Notes: generated by a model from the letters alone, not told the origin. Shown: positions 46,162 through 56,375, counted from the stretch's first letter. The stretch is 64,000 nucleotides of DNA from Bosea sp. F3-2 (GCF_008253865.1 NZ_CP042331.1:434001-498000); one strand, 5' to 3'. Numbers and translations: made by a program.

Positions 46162-47009
46162 GCGCCGCGGGAACCGCACGCGGCCCGCTCGTGCTGATCG
46201 CGGGCGCAGGCGAGTACCCAGTCCGATTGGCCCGAAGCCTCGCCGACCATGGCGAGCGGCCCTTCATCGCGGCGCTGGAAGGCGCGGCCGACCCTGCTGC
46301 TTTCGCCGATGCCGATGTGCAGAGTTACCGTCTCGGCCAGCTCGGCAGCCTGCTCGGTGAGCTGCGTCGACGCGGCATCGCTGACATCGTCATGCTGGGA
46401 AGCCTGCCGCGACCCAGCTTCGGGGCGCTGCGGCCTGAAGCCTCGACCTTGAAGTATCTGCCTTACTTCGCCCGTGCCTTCCAGGGTGGCGACGACCATC
46501 TCTTGCGCGGCGTCGTCCGTTTCTTCGAAGAGCAGGGCTTCTGCGTCCATGGCCCGGCGGATATCGCGCCGGAGCTGACCGTACCGCCAGGGCCGCTCGG
46601 CCGCAGGCAGGCGGCGGCCGGGCAGCAGGCCCTGCTCGAGCGTGGGTTTTCGCTGCTGGCGGCGCTGTCGCCGTTCGATGTCGGCCAGGCGGCGATCCTC
46701 GCCGACCACCGGGTCATCGCGATCGAGGCCGCCGAGGGCACCGACGCGATGATCAAGCGCGTGGCGGATCTCGTCGCGCGGGGACGCCTCAAGATCGGCA
46801 AGGGCGACGGTGTTCTCGTGAAGGCTCCGAAGATGGGGCAGGATCTCCGCGTCGATATGCCGGCCATCGGCCCGGACACCCTGCGCAACATCGCCGAGGC
46901 GGGCCTGTCGGGCATCGGGCTCAAGGCAGGCGAGGTGTTGGTCGGCGACCGCGCGGCGCTTGGGCGGCAGGCGGATCAGCTTGGCCTGTTCATCGAGGGT
47001 ATCGCCTGA
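46158..47009 (+). CDS. lpxI: UDP-2,3-diacylglucosamine diphosphatase LpxI
   Basis: LpxI hydrolyses UDP-2,3-diacylglucosamine to lipid X and UMP. It is the alphaproteobacterial substitute for LpxH, with a different fold and chemistry. The 283-residue protein shows GPLVLIAGAGEYPVRLARSL at the N-terminus, GDDHLLRGVVRFFEEQGF in the middle and the C-terminal active-site segment VIAIEAAEGTDAMIKRVADL, with LVKAPKMGQDLRVDMPAIG. GTG 46158 overlaps the lpxA stop, and its own stop shares one base with the lpxB ATG (TGATG), so the three are tightly coupled. Confidence 0.93.
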   Translation: MSAAGTARGPLVLIAGAGEYPVRLARSLADHGERPFIAALEGAADPAAFADADVQSYRLGQLGSLLGELRRRGIADIVMLGSLPRPSFGALRPEASTLKYLPYFARAFQGGDDHLLRGVVRFFEEQGFCVHGPADIAPELTVPPGPLGRRQAAAGQQALLERGFSLLAALSPFDVGQAAILADHRVIAIEAAEGTDAMIKRVADLVARGRLKIGKGDGVLVKAPKMGQDLRVDMPAIGPDTLRNIAEAGLSGIGLKAGEVLVGDRAALGRQADQLGLFIEGIA

Positions 47010-48187
47010 TGCGACCCTTCAAGCTCGCCATCATCGCGGGCGAGGCCTCTGGCGATGCGCTCGCCCTGCGCTTCATGGCGGCCCTGCACGAGCGATTGGG
47101 CGATCGCCCCATCGAGCTGCGCGGCGTCGGCGATCACGGCCTGCCGCAAGCGGGGCTGCTGCCGTTCTTTCCGCAAGCCGATATCGCGGTGATGGGCTTC
47201 GGCCCCGTGATTGCGCGTCTGCCGCTGCTCCTGCGGCGGATGGAGGACGCAGCCCGTGGGATCGCCGACTTCCAGCCCGATCTGCTGCTGACGATCGATA
47301 GCCCTGACTTTTGCCTGCGCGTGGCGAAGAAGGTTCGCGCGCGGGCCCCTCACGTCCCGATCGCGCACTGGGTTTGCCCAAGCGTCTGGGCCTGGCGCTC
47401 CGGTCGGGCGCGTCGCATGGCGCCGCATGTCGATCGCATCCTGGCGCTGCTGCCTTTCGAACCAGCTGCTCTCGCGCGACTTCGCGGTCCTGAGACGATC
47501 TATGTCGGCCATCCGTTGATGGAGCGCCTCGCCGAATTGCGGCCGAACCCGGCCGAGCAAGGTGCCCGGGATGATGCGGTGCAGCCGCAGGTGCTGGTCC
47601 TGCCCGGCAGCCGGCGCTCCGAAATCCACCATTTGATGCCGGTTTTTGGCGAGGCGGTCGCACGGGTTGCGGCGGCTGTTCCCGGCGCGCGCTTTGTTCT
47701 GCCGGCCGTCGCCCGACTCCAGCCGATGATCGCGGAGGCGGCGGCGCGCTGGTCGGTTGCGCCGGAGATCGTCAGCGGCGAGGCGGCCAAGCTCGCCGCC
47801 TTCCGTGAAGCCCGGGCGGCTCTGGCCGCCTCCGGCACCGTGACGCTCGAATTGGCCTTGTCCGGCGTGCCGACGGTTGCGGCCTATCGCGGGGCAGGCT
47901 GGGAGGCAGTGCTAGCCCGACGGCTCGTCAAACTGCCGAGCGTGATCCTGCCGAATCTGATTCTTGGTCGGAACGTCGTCCCGGAGTTCATCCAGGAGGA
48001 TGCGATGGCGGAGGCCTTGAGCCGGCATTTGCTGGCGGCGCTTGCCGAGGGCCCCGAACGGCAGGCGCAGCTCGATGGCTTCGCCGAGGTTGAGACCATC
48101 ATGCGCTCGGCCGGGCCGAGCCCGGCCGCCAACGCCGTCGAAGCGGCGTTAGCGCTGGTCGCCTCGCAGGTCCGTCGCGAAGCTTGA
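47009..48187 (+). CDS. lpxB: Lipid-A-disaccharide synthase
   Basis: LpxB joins lipid X to UDP-2,3-diacylglucosamine, forming the lipid A disaccharide at the inner membrane. The 392-residue GT-B glycosyltransferase has LAIIAGEASGDALALRFMAA at the N-terminus, LLTIDSPDFCLRVAKKVR, HWVCPSVWAWRSGRARRM, and the donor-site segment AASGTVTLELALSGVPTVAA. ATG 47009 shares a base with the lpxI stop. A family B repeat follows 25 bases after the stop and probably marks the end of the envelope cluster. Confidence 0.95.
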   Translation: MRPFKLAIIAGEASGDALALRFMAALHERLGDRPIELRGVGDHGLPQAGLLPFFPQADIAVMGFGPVIARLPLLLRRMEDAARGIADFQPDLLLTIDSPDFCLRVAKKVRARAPHVPIAHWVCPSVWAWRSGRARRMAPHVDRILALLPFEPAALARLRGPETIYVGHPLMERLAELRPNPAEQGARDDAVQPQVLVLPGSRRSEIHHLMPVFGEAVARVAAAVPGARFVLPAVARLQPMIAEAAARWSVAPEIVSGEAAKLAAFREARAALAASGTVTLELALSGVPTVAAYRGAGWEAVLARRLVKLPSVILPNLILGRNVVPEFIQEDAMAEALSRHLLAALAEGPERQAQLDGFAEVETIMRSAGPSPAANAVEAALALVASQVRREA

Positions 48188-48212
48188 GCCTCAATCAAGC
48201 GGCCTTTTGACG

Positions 48213-48325
48213 GAAACACGCCGTCATTCCGGGCTTGACCCGGAATCCATCGAAGGGGTGGCGCTCTACGATGGATTCCGGATCGGCGCCGCTGACGCGG
48301 CTTGTCCGGAATGACGGCGTGTTTC
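48213..48325. repeat. Family B palindromic repeat between convergent genes
   Basis: Long arms GAAACACGCCGTCATTCCGG and the closing CCGGAATGACGGCGTGTTTC, with inner GAATCCATCG / GATGGATTC. It lies between the ends of lpxB (+) and the TctC gene (-), where it could terminate both transcripts. Confidence 0.85.
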
Positions 48326-48354
48326 GATGCAAAAGAGCTGACCCTAGAGCCAGC

Positions 48355-49344
48355 TTACTCGACGACCGCGCCGGACGCCTTGGCGATCGGCGCCCATTTG
48401 GCGAGCTCGGTCTTGACGTGCTCGCCGAGTTGCTCCGGCGTCGAACCGACGATGTCGGCGCTGACGTCGTTGAGCCTCTTCTTCACATTCTCGTCCTTGA
48501 GCGCCTGGTTGGCGGCCTGGTTGATCTTCTCGACGATCGGGCGGGGCATGTTCGCCGGCCCGAACAGGGCGTTCCAGGTATAGGTCTCGTAGCCGGCAAG
48601 CCCGCCCTCGGCGATGGTCGGGATCTCCGGGAAGGAGGGGACCCGTTCCTTGGTGGTGACGCCGATCGCCCTGAGCTGGCCGTTGCGAATGAACTGGGCC
48701 GAGGAGGGCAGGTTGTCGAACATGATCGGCACCGCACCGGCGACGACGTCGTTCAGCGCTGGGCCGGCGCCACGATAGGGCACATGGTTCATCTGGACGC
48801 CGCCGAGCGACTTGAACAGCTCGCCGGAGAGGTGCAGCGGCGTGCCGACGCCGGAGGAGGCGTAGGAGTACTTGCCCGGATTGTCCTTCAGCACCTGCAG
48901 CATCTCCTTCACCGTTTTGGCCGGGAAGTCGGGATGCACCACCATCACGTTGGGAACGATCGCGAGCAGGGAGATCGGGGTGAAGTCCTTCACCGCATCG
49001 AAGGTGACGGTCTTCAGGATCGCCGGGTTGAGGGCATGCGTCGAGATCGTGCCGAGCAGGAGGGTGTAGCCGTCCGGCGCGGCGCGGGCGACGGCGGTGG
49101 AGCCGATATTGCCGCCGGCCCCGGCCCGGTTCTCGATCACCACGTTCTGGCCGAGCAGCTCGCTCATCTTCTGGCCGACGAGGCGCGCGACGATATCGGT
49201 CGAGCCGCCGGCGGCGAAGGGCACGACCAGTGTGATCGGGCGGGTGGGGTAGGCGGCCTGGGCCTGGGCCTGCGTGCCGGCGAGGCTCGCGGCTCCGGCG
49301 CCGATCAGGAAGCTGCGGCGGTCGAGAAGGTGGTTTTCGGTCAT
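48355..49344 (-). CDS. Tripartite tricarboxylate transporter substrate-binding protein (TctC/Bug family)
   Basis: Bug-family proteins bind carboxylates or aromatic acids in the periplasm. The 329-residue precursor has a twin-arginine-like signal (LLDRRSFLIGAGAASLAGTQ) and the family N-terminus YPTRPITLVVPFAAGGSTDI. IENRAGAGGNIGSTAVA, YSYASSGVGTPLHLSGELF and VPYRGAGPALNDVVAGAVPI are typical. The ligand is unknown. No TctA or TctB membrane gene lies nearby, so it is an orphan, as is common for Bug proteins. ATG 49344 follows GGAGA; the open frame extends to 49449 without support. Confidence 0.9.
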   Translation of the reverse strand: MTENHLLDRRSFLIGAGAASLAGTQAQAQAAYPTRPITLVVPFAAGGSTDIVARLVGQKMSELLGQNVVIENRAGAGGNIGSTAVARAAPDGYTLLLGTISTHALNPAILKTVTFDAVKDFTPISLLAIVPNVMVVHPDFPAKTVKEMLQVLKDNPGKYSYASSGVGTPLHLSGELFKSLGGVQMNHVPYRGAGPALNDVVAGAVPIMFDNLPSSAQFIRNGQLRAIGVTTKERVPSFPEIPTIAEGGLAGYETYTWNALFGPANMPRPIVEKINQAANQALKDENVKKRLNDVSADIVGSTPEQLGEHVKTELAKWAPIAKASGAVVE

Positions 49345-49429
49345 GCACGGGTCTCCGTTGGGAGACGCAACTTTACTCTGAGATGCCTGCGGATCACCCG
49401 CGCGACTTTCATCAATCATCTGAAACAAT

Positions 49430-49460
49430 AAGGGCGCGGTGGAGACCACCGCGCCCTTTC
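49430..49460 (-). terminator. Terminator of gltA
   Basis: AAGGGCGCGGTGG (49430-49442) pairs with CCACCGCGCCCTT (49446-49458) around a three-base loop. The A residues before and T residues after give short U-tracts on either strand. It lies 23 bases beyond the gltA stop and 85 bases upstream of the TctC gene, so it most likely ends the gltA message. Confidence 0.8.
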
Positions 49461-49482
49461 TGGTGTCAGCGATGCGTCGCGC

Positions 49483-50772
<1,290 letters not shown>

Positions 50773-51420
50773 CGATACCGATCCTTTCAAGGCTCGCTGC
50801 TGTTCAGCCCCTGTTTCACCTGCCAGCTGGCGCTGTCGCGCCAAGCTTCCTCCATCCGAAGGCCGCGATATGACGGGAACATGTCGAAGGCGGAGATAGA
50901 AGGTGACCCATGTGACTGATTTACAAGCAATATTCGTGCCCCGCCACGGTGTGGCCGCGCAACGCACTTGCGCGTCACTAGACCATTTGCCCAGTGCATT
51001 CAACCAAGCCTAAAGGCGATTGGAACCGCGTCTCGCTCATATCCGCGTGAGCAGGCGCATTCTGGTGTCGCGACGGGATTTCGTCATTGCGAGCACCCAG
51101 GTCTTGCCTGCGTATCGGCCCTCGGCTGGTGCTGAGCTCGCGTCATGACGGGAGGCTCTTCCCCTCCCCCTTGTGGGGAGGGGATAGGGGTGGGGGTCGG
51201 ACGACGGGGTGCAGCGCGGTGACGTGAGGCGGCGCTGGTCGAGCGAGATTTTGGACCGGTCACCAGGCGGAGCGACCCCCACCCCCATCCCCTCCCCACA
51301 AGGGGGAGGGGAAGAGCGCGCGACCATCTCGATCGCGTGCTGCACCGCGCGGATTGGCCGCCGGCCGGTGCTGAACTCCAATGACGAAATCCCGTCGCGA
51401 CGCCGGAGCGCGGCTGCCGT
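50773..51420. other. Intergenic region upstream of gltA with nested palindromes
   Basis: No gene is supported in these 648 bases. The gltA promoter must lie in the left part, but I see no convincing boxes. The right part (51067-51401) is a composite palindrome described separately. Short frames across it are proline- and arginine-rich readings of the repeat. Confidence 0.55.
51067..51401. repeat. Composite nested palindrome, family D core
   Basis: A perfect outer inverted repeat of 23 bases (51067-51089 and 51379-51401, GTCGCGACGGGATTTCGTC...) encloses an inner inverted repeat of about 44 bases (51156-51199 and 51273-51316) built of CTTCCCCTCCCCC / GGGGGAGGGGAAG. Between outer and inner arms lie near-direct copies GGCTGGTGCTGAGCTC (51124-51139) and GGCCGGTGCTGAACTC (51363-51378). 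It fills the gap between gltX (ending at 51421) and gltA. Confidence 0.85.
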
Positions 51421-52842
51421 TCACGCGACCTGGTCGGCGAGCCGCGCCAGCGTCTCTTCGCGGCCGAGCACGGCCATCACGTCGAACAGCCCAGGCGACA
51501 TGGCCCGGCCGGTCAGCGCGGCGCGCAGCGGCTGCGCCGCCTGGCCGAGCTTGATACCGCTTTCCTCGACATAGGCGCGCACGGCCGCCTCCAGCGGCGC
51601 AGGCTCCCAGTCGCCGACGGCGGCGAGTTTTTCGGCGATCTGCGGCAGGCGTTGGCGCGCGGCTTCGTCGAGCAGGCTCTTGGCCTTGTCGTCGAGCTGC
51701 AGCGGGCGCGGGGCGTAGAGATAGAAGGCGCTGTCGAGCAGCTCGACCAGCGTCTTGGCGCGCTCCTTGAGGCCGGGCATCGCGGCGAGGAACTTCGCTT
51801 CGAGCTCCGGCGACAGCGTCGCGCCGAGACCGCGCGCCGGGCCGATCTCCGGCAGGATCACCTTGAGCGCGTCGAGGAGCTCTCGCTCGCTCGACTGGCG
51901 CATGTAGAGCCCGTTGAGGTTCTCCAGCTTGGCGTAGTCGAAGCGCGCCGGCGAGCGGCCGATCGAGGACAGGTTGAAGGCGTCGATCATCTCCTGGGTC
52001 GAGAAGACCTCCTGGTCGCCATGGCTCCAGCCCAGCCGCACCAGATAGTTGCGCAGTGCCGCCGGCAGATAGCCCATCGAGCGATAGGCATCGATACCGA
52101 GCGCGCCGTGGCGCTTCGAGAGCTTGGCGCCGTCCGGTCCATGGATCAGCGGGATATGCGATAGGCTCGGCACGTCCCAGCCGAGCGCGCTGTAGATCTG
52201 GGTCTGGCGGGCGGCGTTGGTGAGATGGTCGTCGCCGCGGATGACATGGGTCACGCCCATATCGTGGTCGTCGACCACGACGGCGAGCATATAGGTCGGC
52301 GTGCCATCCGAGCGCAGCAGCACGAGGTCGTCGAGATTCTCGTTCTGCCAGACGACGCGGCCCTGCACCTCATCGTTCACCACGGTCTCGCCGGTCTGCG
52401 GCGCCTTGAGGCGGATGACGGGCTTCACGTCGGTTGGCGCGGTCGCCGGGTCGCGGTCGCGCCAGCGCCCGTCATAGCGCAGCGGCTTGCCCTCGGCGCG
52501 CGCCTTCTCGCGCATCTCCTCGAGCTCGGCCGGGGTGGCGTAGCAGTAATAGGCCTTGCCGGCGGCGAGCATCTGCTCGGCCACCTCGCGGTGGCGCGCC
52601 GCGCGCTGGAACTGATAGACGGTCTGGCCGTCCCAATCGAGGCCGAGCCATTCCAGCCCATCGAGGATCGCGGCGATGGCGGCTTCGGTCGAGCGCTCGC
52701 GGTCGGTGTCTTCGATGCGCAGCAGCATCTTGCCGCCTTGCCGGCGGGCATAGAGCCAGTTGAACAGCGCCGTGCGGGCTCCGCCGATATGCAGGAATCC
52801 GGTGGGCGAGGGCGCAAAGCGCGTGACGACGGCGTTGCTCAT
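51421..52842 (-). CDS. gltX: Glutamyl-tRNA synthetase
   Basis: GltX charges tRNA-Glu, and often tRNA-Gln as well in bacteria lacking GlnRS. The 473-residue class I enzyme has the HIGH-type motif APSPTGFLHIGGARTALFNW at the N-terminus and the KMSKS-type motif GAKLSKRHGA near residue 240. The anticodon-binding region occupies the C-terminal third. ATG 52842 starts MSNAVVTRFAPSPTG; the frame extends upstream only as a shadow. It diverges from comEC with a 155-base gap that should hold both promoters. Confidence 0.95.
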   Translation of the reverse strand: MSNAVVTRFAPSPTGFLHIGGARTALFNWLYARRQGGKMLLRIEDTDRERSTEAAIAAILDGLEWLGLDWDGQTVYQFQRAARHREVAEQMLAAGKAYYCYATPAELEEMREKARAEGKPLRYDGRWRDRDPATAPTDVKPVIRLKAPQTGETVVNDEVQGRVVWQNENLDDLVLLRSDGTPTYMLAVVVDDHDMGVTHVIRGDDHLTNAARQTQIYSALGWDVPSLSHIPLIHGPDGAKLSKRHGALGIDAYRSMGYLPAALRNYLVRLGWSHGDQEVFSTQEMIDAFNLSSIGRSPARFDYAKLENLNGLYMRQSSERELLDALKVILPEIGPARGLGATLSPELEAKFLAAMPGLKERAKTLVELLDSAFYLYAPRPLQLDDKAKSLLDEAARQRLPQIAEKLAAVGDWEPAPLEAAVRAYVEESGIKLGQAAQPLRAALTGRAMSPGLFDVMAVLGREETLARLADQVA

Positions 52843-52997
52843 GGGGAGGCGACTCCGGCCGGGCGGCAGCAACCGTCCGGGGCAAGACAGGGAAATGGCG
52901 CCGGTCGTGACATGACAACCGGCGCGCGCCCTGTAACATGGCTTGGCCGGAAAGGTTAAGCGTTCAAATCGCAGCGCCAGCGGGGGAGGGGCGGAGA

Positions 52998-55253
52998 ATG
53001 CAGCCGGGGCCGCCGGGGCAGGACAAGCCGCGCGGCGCGCGAGCCGAAGCCTTGCCCTTGCGTCTGCGGCCGTCATGGCTGGCCCCTGCGCGTCTCGACG
53101 CCTGGCTGCGCGACTGGCAGGCGCGCTTCGGCCGTGCACTTGAGCTGGAAGCCGAGCGCCGCCGCCCGTTCCTGTGGCTGCCCGTGGCGATGGGGGCCGG
53201 CATCCTGCTTTATTTCGCGGCCGACCGTGAGCCGGCTTTGTGGGCGCCGCTCGCCGGTTTCGGCATGAGCGTGGTGTTCGCCTATATCCTGCGGACTCGC
53301 CGTTTGGCCGCGATGGCCAGCCTGGCGGCGGCCGCTGCCTTCGCCGGCTTCGCGGCCGGTGTCTGGCGTACCGCGGATATCGCGGCGCCGATGCTGGAGC
53401 GACCGCGAATCGGCAAGCTGACGGGCTTCGTCGAGAGCGTGGAGGCACGCGACAACGGCGCCCGCATCGTGCTGCTGGTAACGGATTTCGCCGGGATTCC
53501 GGCAGCCGAGCGTCCGAGGCGCGTGCGCGTCAATACCCGTGCCGGTTCCGTGGCGCCGGGAGATCATGTCGTCGCGACGGCGCGGCTGCTGCCCCCGCCG
53601 GGGCCGGCACGGGCGGGCGGCTATGATTTCGGTCGCGATGCCTTCTTTCGGGGCATCGGCGCTGTCGGCAGCATCGCGGGCAAGATCGCCCTGGCGCCGC
53701 CGCCTTATCCGATACCGACGCGCCTTGCCGTCGATGTCGCCATCGACCAGGCCCGCAATGCCTTGACCCAGCGTATCGCCGAGGTGGGGGGCGGGCAGGG
53801 TGGGGCGGTCGCCGCCGCCCTCGTCACGGGAAAGCGGGGGCTGATCACCGAGGCGACGAACAACGACCTGCGCGCCGCCGGCATCTACCACATCGTTTCG
53901 ATCTCCGGCCTGCATATGGTGCTCGCTGCCGGGACGATCTTCTGGCTGGCGCGCGCCCTGCTGGCGCTCTCCCAGACAGCCGCGCTGCGCTGGCCGATCA
54001 AGAAGATCGCGGCGGTCGCGGCGATGATCGGCGCGACCGCCTACTGCATCTTCTCGGGCAGCGATGTCGCGACGGAGCGCTCGCTGATCATGACGCTGGT
54101 GATGCTCGGCGCGATCCTCGTCGATCGTGCCGCGCTGAGCATGCGCAATCTCGCGCTTGCCGCGATGATCGTGCTGCTGCGCGAGCCGGATGCGCTGCTC
54201 GGGCCGAGCTTCCAGATGTCCTTCGGAGCGGTTGCAGCATTGATCGCCTTCGCCGAACGCTGGGAGGGCCGCAAACGTGCTCAGCCGCCTCCGGTGCTGC
54301 CGTGGCCGTTGGGGCCGGTCTGGACGGCGGCGCTCGGCATCCTCGTCACCACCTTGCTGGCGACGGCTGCGACAGCGCCCTTCGGTGCCTATCACTTCCA
54401 GACTTTCAACCCCTTCGGCCTGCTCGGCAATGCGATGGCTCTGCCCTTCGTCTCGCTCTTCGTCATGCCGGCGGCCGTCTTTGGCGTGCTGGCCTATCCC
54501 TTCGGGCTGGACTGGCCGGCATGGGCGCTGATGGGGCTGGCTTCCGATGTCGTGCTCAAGGTGGCGCATTGGGTCGCGACCATCGACCATTCCACCGTGA
54601 TGATCGCGGCCTTCGGCCCGGTGGTGCTGGTCTGCTTCGTGCTGGCGCTGCTGTGGCTGACGCTCTGGACCACAGCCTGGCGCTGGCTGGCGGCGTTTCC
54701 TCTCATGCTCGGCGTCGCCATCGCCGGCAAGCCGGAACGGCCGGAAATTTTCGTCGAACGCGACGGTTCGGGACTGGCGGTGCGGGGCTCAGATGGCCGC
54801 CTCGCGATTGCGGGCAAGCCTAGCCGTTTCGTGCTGCAGCAATGGCTTGCAGCCGATGGCGACAGACGTTCGCCGGACGATCCGACCCTGCGCGCCGGCA
54901 TCGCCTGTGATGCGCTCGGCTGCGTCGCGAAAATCGCCGACGGGCGCACGGTTTCCTACGCGCGCGAGCGGCTGGCGATCATCGAGGATTGCCGTCGCGC
55001 CGATCTCGTCGTCACGGCGATTCCCTGGAACGGGACCTGCAAGGCCCGGCTGGTCGACCGGATGGCGCTCTCGCGCGATGGCGCGACGTCGCTCTATCGA
55101 GCCGGTGCCGGCTGGAGCAGCCACATCTCCGAACGGGCCTCGGCAGAGCGCCCCTGGAGCCGCCCTAAAGCATCGCCTCCCGCACAGCCGTCACCGCCAT
55201 CGACGCCGGCGTTGCAAGCCGGCTTCGCGAACAGCGACCCGGATTCCTTATAA
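52998..55253 (+). CDS. comEC: ComEC/Rec2 family DNA-uptake membrane protein
   Basis: ComEC forms the inner-membrane channel for single-stranded DNA in natural transformation; in many alphaproteobacteria its activity is untested. The 751-residue protein has N-terminal membrane segments (about 55-130), a DUF4131-type soluble region (about 130-240), and a Competence domain with YHIVSISGLHMVLAAGTIFW and about seven further segments. The C-terminal soluble part lacks a recognisable HxHxDH metallo-lactamase motif, as is common in this class. ATG 52998 follows a strong GGGGAGGGGCGGAG; the in-frame ATG at 52938 has no ribosome binding site. It converges on lexA across a family A repeat. Confidence 0.88.
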   Translation: MQPGPPGQDKPRGARAEALPLRLRPSWLAPARLDAWLRDWQARFGRALELEAERRRPFLWLPVAMGAGILLYFAADREPALWAPLAGFGMSVVFAYILRTRRLAAMASLAAAAAFAGFAAGVWRTADIAAPMLERPRIGKLTGFVESVEARDNGARIVLLVTDFAGIPAAERPRRVRVNTRAGSVAPGDHVVATARLLPPPGPARAGGYDFGRDAFFRGIGAVGSIAGKIALAPPPYPIPTRLAVDVAIDQARNALTQRIAEVGGGQGGAVAAALVTGKRGLITEATNNDLRAAGIYHIVSISGLHMVLAAGTIFWLARALLALSQTAALRWPIKKIAAVAAMIGATAYCIFSGSDVATERSLIMTLVMLGAILVDRAALSMRNLALAAMIVLLREPDALLGPSFQMSFGAVAALIAFAERWEGRKRAQPPPVLPWPLGPVWTAALGILVTTLLATAATAPFGAYHFQTFNPFGLLGNAMALPFVSLFVMPAAVFGVLAYPFGLDWPAWALMGLASDVVLKVAHWVATIDHSTVMIAAFGPVVLVCFVLALLWLTLWTTAWRWLAAFPLMLGVAIAGKPERPEIFVERDGSGLAVRGSDGRLAIAGKPSRFVLQQWLAADGDRRSPDDPTLRAGIACDALGCVAKIADGRTVSYARERLAIIEDCRRADLVVTAIPWNGTCKARLVDRMALSRDGATSLYRAGAGWSSHISERASAERPWSRPKASPPAQPSPPSTPALQAGFANSDPDSL

Positions 55254-55282
55254 GGCGCTCTTCAGGCGAGGCACATCGCGGG

Positions 55283-55390
55283 CCGTCATTGCGAGGAGCA
55301 AAGCGACGAAGCAATCCAGGAGGACTGGGTGAGACGTTCAGCCCAGTCCTCCTGGATTGCTTCGTCGGCTGCGCCTCCTCGCAATGACGA
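55283..55390. repeat. Family A palindromic repeat between convergent comEC and lexA
   Basis: Arms GTCATTGCGAGGAGC and CCTCGCAATGAC with inner arms GCAATCCAGGAGGACTGGG and CCCAGTCCTCCTGGATTGC, almost fully paired. Placement between two gene ends matches the copies at 6496-6594 and 35453-35559. Confidence 0.88.
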
Positions 55391-55411
55391 TTCCTCCGAT
55401 CTTACGGCGGT

Positions 55412-56122
55412 CTAATAGCGCCGCATCAGATTGACGAGGCGGCCCTGGATCTTGACCCGGTCAGGCCCGAGCACGCGCGTCTCATAGGCGGGGTTGGCGG
55501 CTTCGAGCGCGATCGAGGAGCCGCGCTTGCGCAGCCGCTTCAGCGTCGCTTCCTCATCGTCAATCAGCGCCACGACGATGTCGCCGGTATTGGCCGAGTC
55601 CTGCTTGCGGATGATGACAGTGTCGCCGTCGAGGATGCCGGCTTCGACCATCGAGTCTCCACGCACTTCCAGCGCGTAATGCTCGCCGGAGCCGAGCATG
55701 TCGGGCGGTAGCGAGACGGTGTGGCTGCGGTTCTGGATCGCCGAGATCGGCGTGCCGGCGGCGATGCGGCCCATCACCGGGATCGCGATGGAGGAGCGGC
55801 TGTCCTCATCGGCGGCAGGGCGGGGCTTGGCGAGACTGGGCTGCGCGCCGAGGCCGCCCTGGACGACCGCGGGATTGAACCTTGGCCGCTGCTGCGGGGC
55901 ACCGAGCCCGTCAGGCATCTTGATGATCTCGAGCGCACGCGCCCGGTTGGGCAGGCGGCGGATGAAGCCGCGCTCCTCCAGCGCCATGATCAGCCGGTGA
56001 ATGCCGGATTTGGAGCGCAGATCGAGCGCATCCTTCATCTCGTCGAAGGAGGGTGGCACACCGCTCTCGCGCAAGCGTTCCTGGATGAAGCGCAGGAGTT
56101 CGTGTTGCTTGCGTGTCAGCAT
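55412..56122 (-). CDS. lexA: LexA repressor
   Basis: LexA represses SOS genes and cleaves itself when RecA filaments form. The 236-residue protein has an N-terminal winged helix (LTRKQHELLRFIQERLRESG and PPSFDEMKDALDLRSKSGIH), a long linker typical of alphaproteobacteria, and a S24 peptidase domain. The cleavage site Ala122-Gly123 lies in GRIAAGTPI; catalytic Ser157 is in GDSMVEAGI and Lys195 in EATLKRL. ATG 56122 follows a weak GGGG. An exact GTTC-N7-GTTC operator lies upstream, so it is autoregulated. Its neighbours moeA, moaC and trpC are the usual alphaproteobacterial context. Confidence 0.96.
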   Translation of the reverse strand: MLTRKQHELLRFIQERLRESGVPPSFDEMKDALDLRSKSGIHRLIMALEERGFIRRLPNRARALEIIKMPDGLGAPQQRPRFNPAVVQGGLGAQPSLAKPRPAADEDSRSSIAIPVMGRIAAGTPISAIQNRSHTVSLPPDMLGSGEHYALEVRGDSMVEAGILDGDTVIIRKQDSANTGDIVVALIDDEEATLKRLRKRGSSIALEAANPAYETRVLGPDRVKIQGRLVNLMRRY

Positions 56123-56169
56123 GATCCCCGCGGGCCCCTCGAAGGCTGGATTCGAAACAAAGCAGGAAC

Positions 56170-56198
56170 ACCATACGCGTTCCACTTGTGTTCCGCAA
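56170..56198 (-). promoter_or_regulatory. lexA promoter with LexA box
   Basis: On the minus strand TTGCGG (56198-56193) and TATGGT (56175-56170) are spaced by 17 bases. GAAC-ACAAGTG-GAAC (56193-56179) overlaps the end of the -35 box and the spacer. LexA binding would block RNA polymerase, giving the classic autoregulatory loop. Confidence 0.85.
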
Positions 56199-56280
56199 GC
56201 AGCGATGCCGTCGCGGAATGCGCGGGCATTTCACCGATAAGAAAACACTTCGGACATTCCGGACAACCCGCGTTAGCAGC

Positions 56281-56349
56281 GCCGTTCCGGAATCCATCGT
56301 AAAAGCCTGGCGCTCTATGATGGATTCCGGGACAAGCCCGGAATGACGG
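56281..56349. repeat. Family B palindromic repeat, shortened
   Basis: Contains CCGGAATCCATCGTA and ATGATGGATTCCGGG plus the closing CCGGAATGACGG, but the opening CATTCCGGGCTTGACC arm is mostly missing. It lies between the lexA promoter and the moeA end. Confidence 0.7.
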
Positions 56350-56375
56350 TGCGCTTGCGGAAAAGACGGTCCAGG

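Noticed and set aside
51156..51316. CRISPR-like repeat from the duplicated CCCCTCCCC blocks
   Set aside because: Only two copies in inverted, not direct, orientation and no spacer periodicity.
52843..53448. Extended gltX start adding about 200 residues
   Set aside because: The added segment lies opposite the comEC start and is arginine/proline-rich; GltX begins at the APSPTGFLHIGG region.
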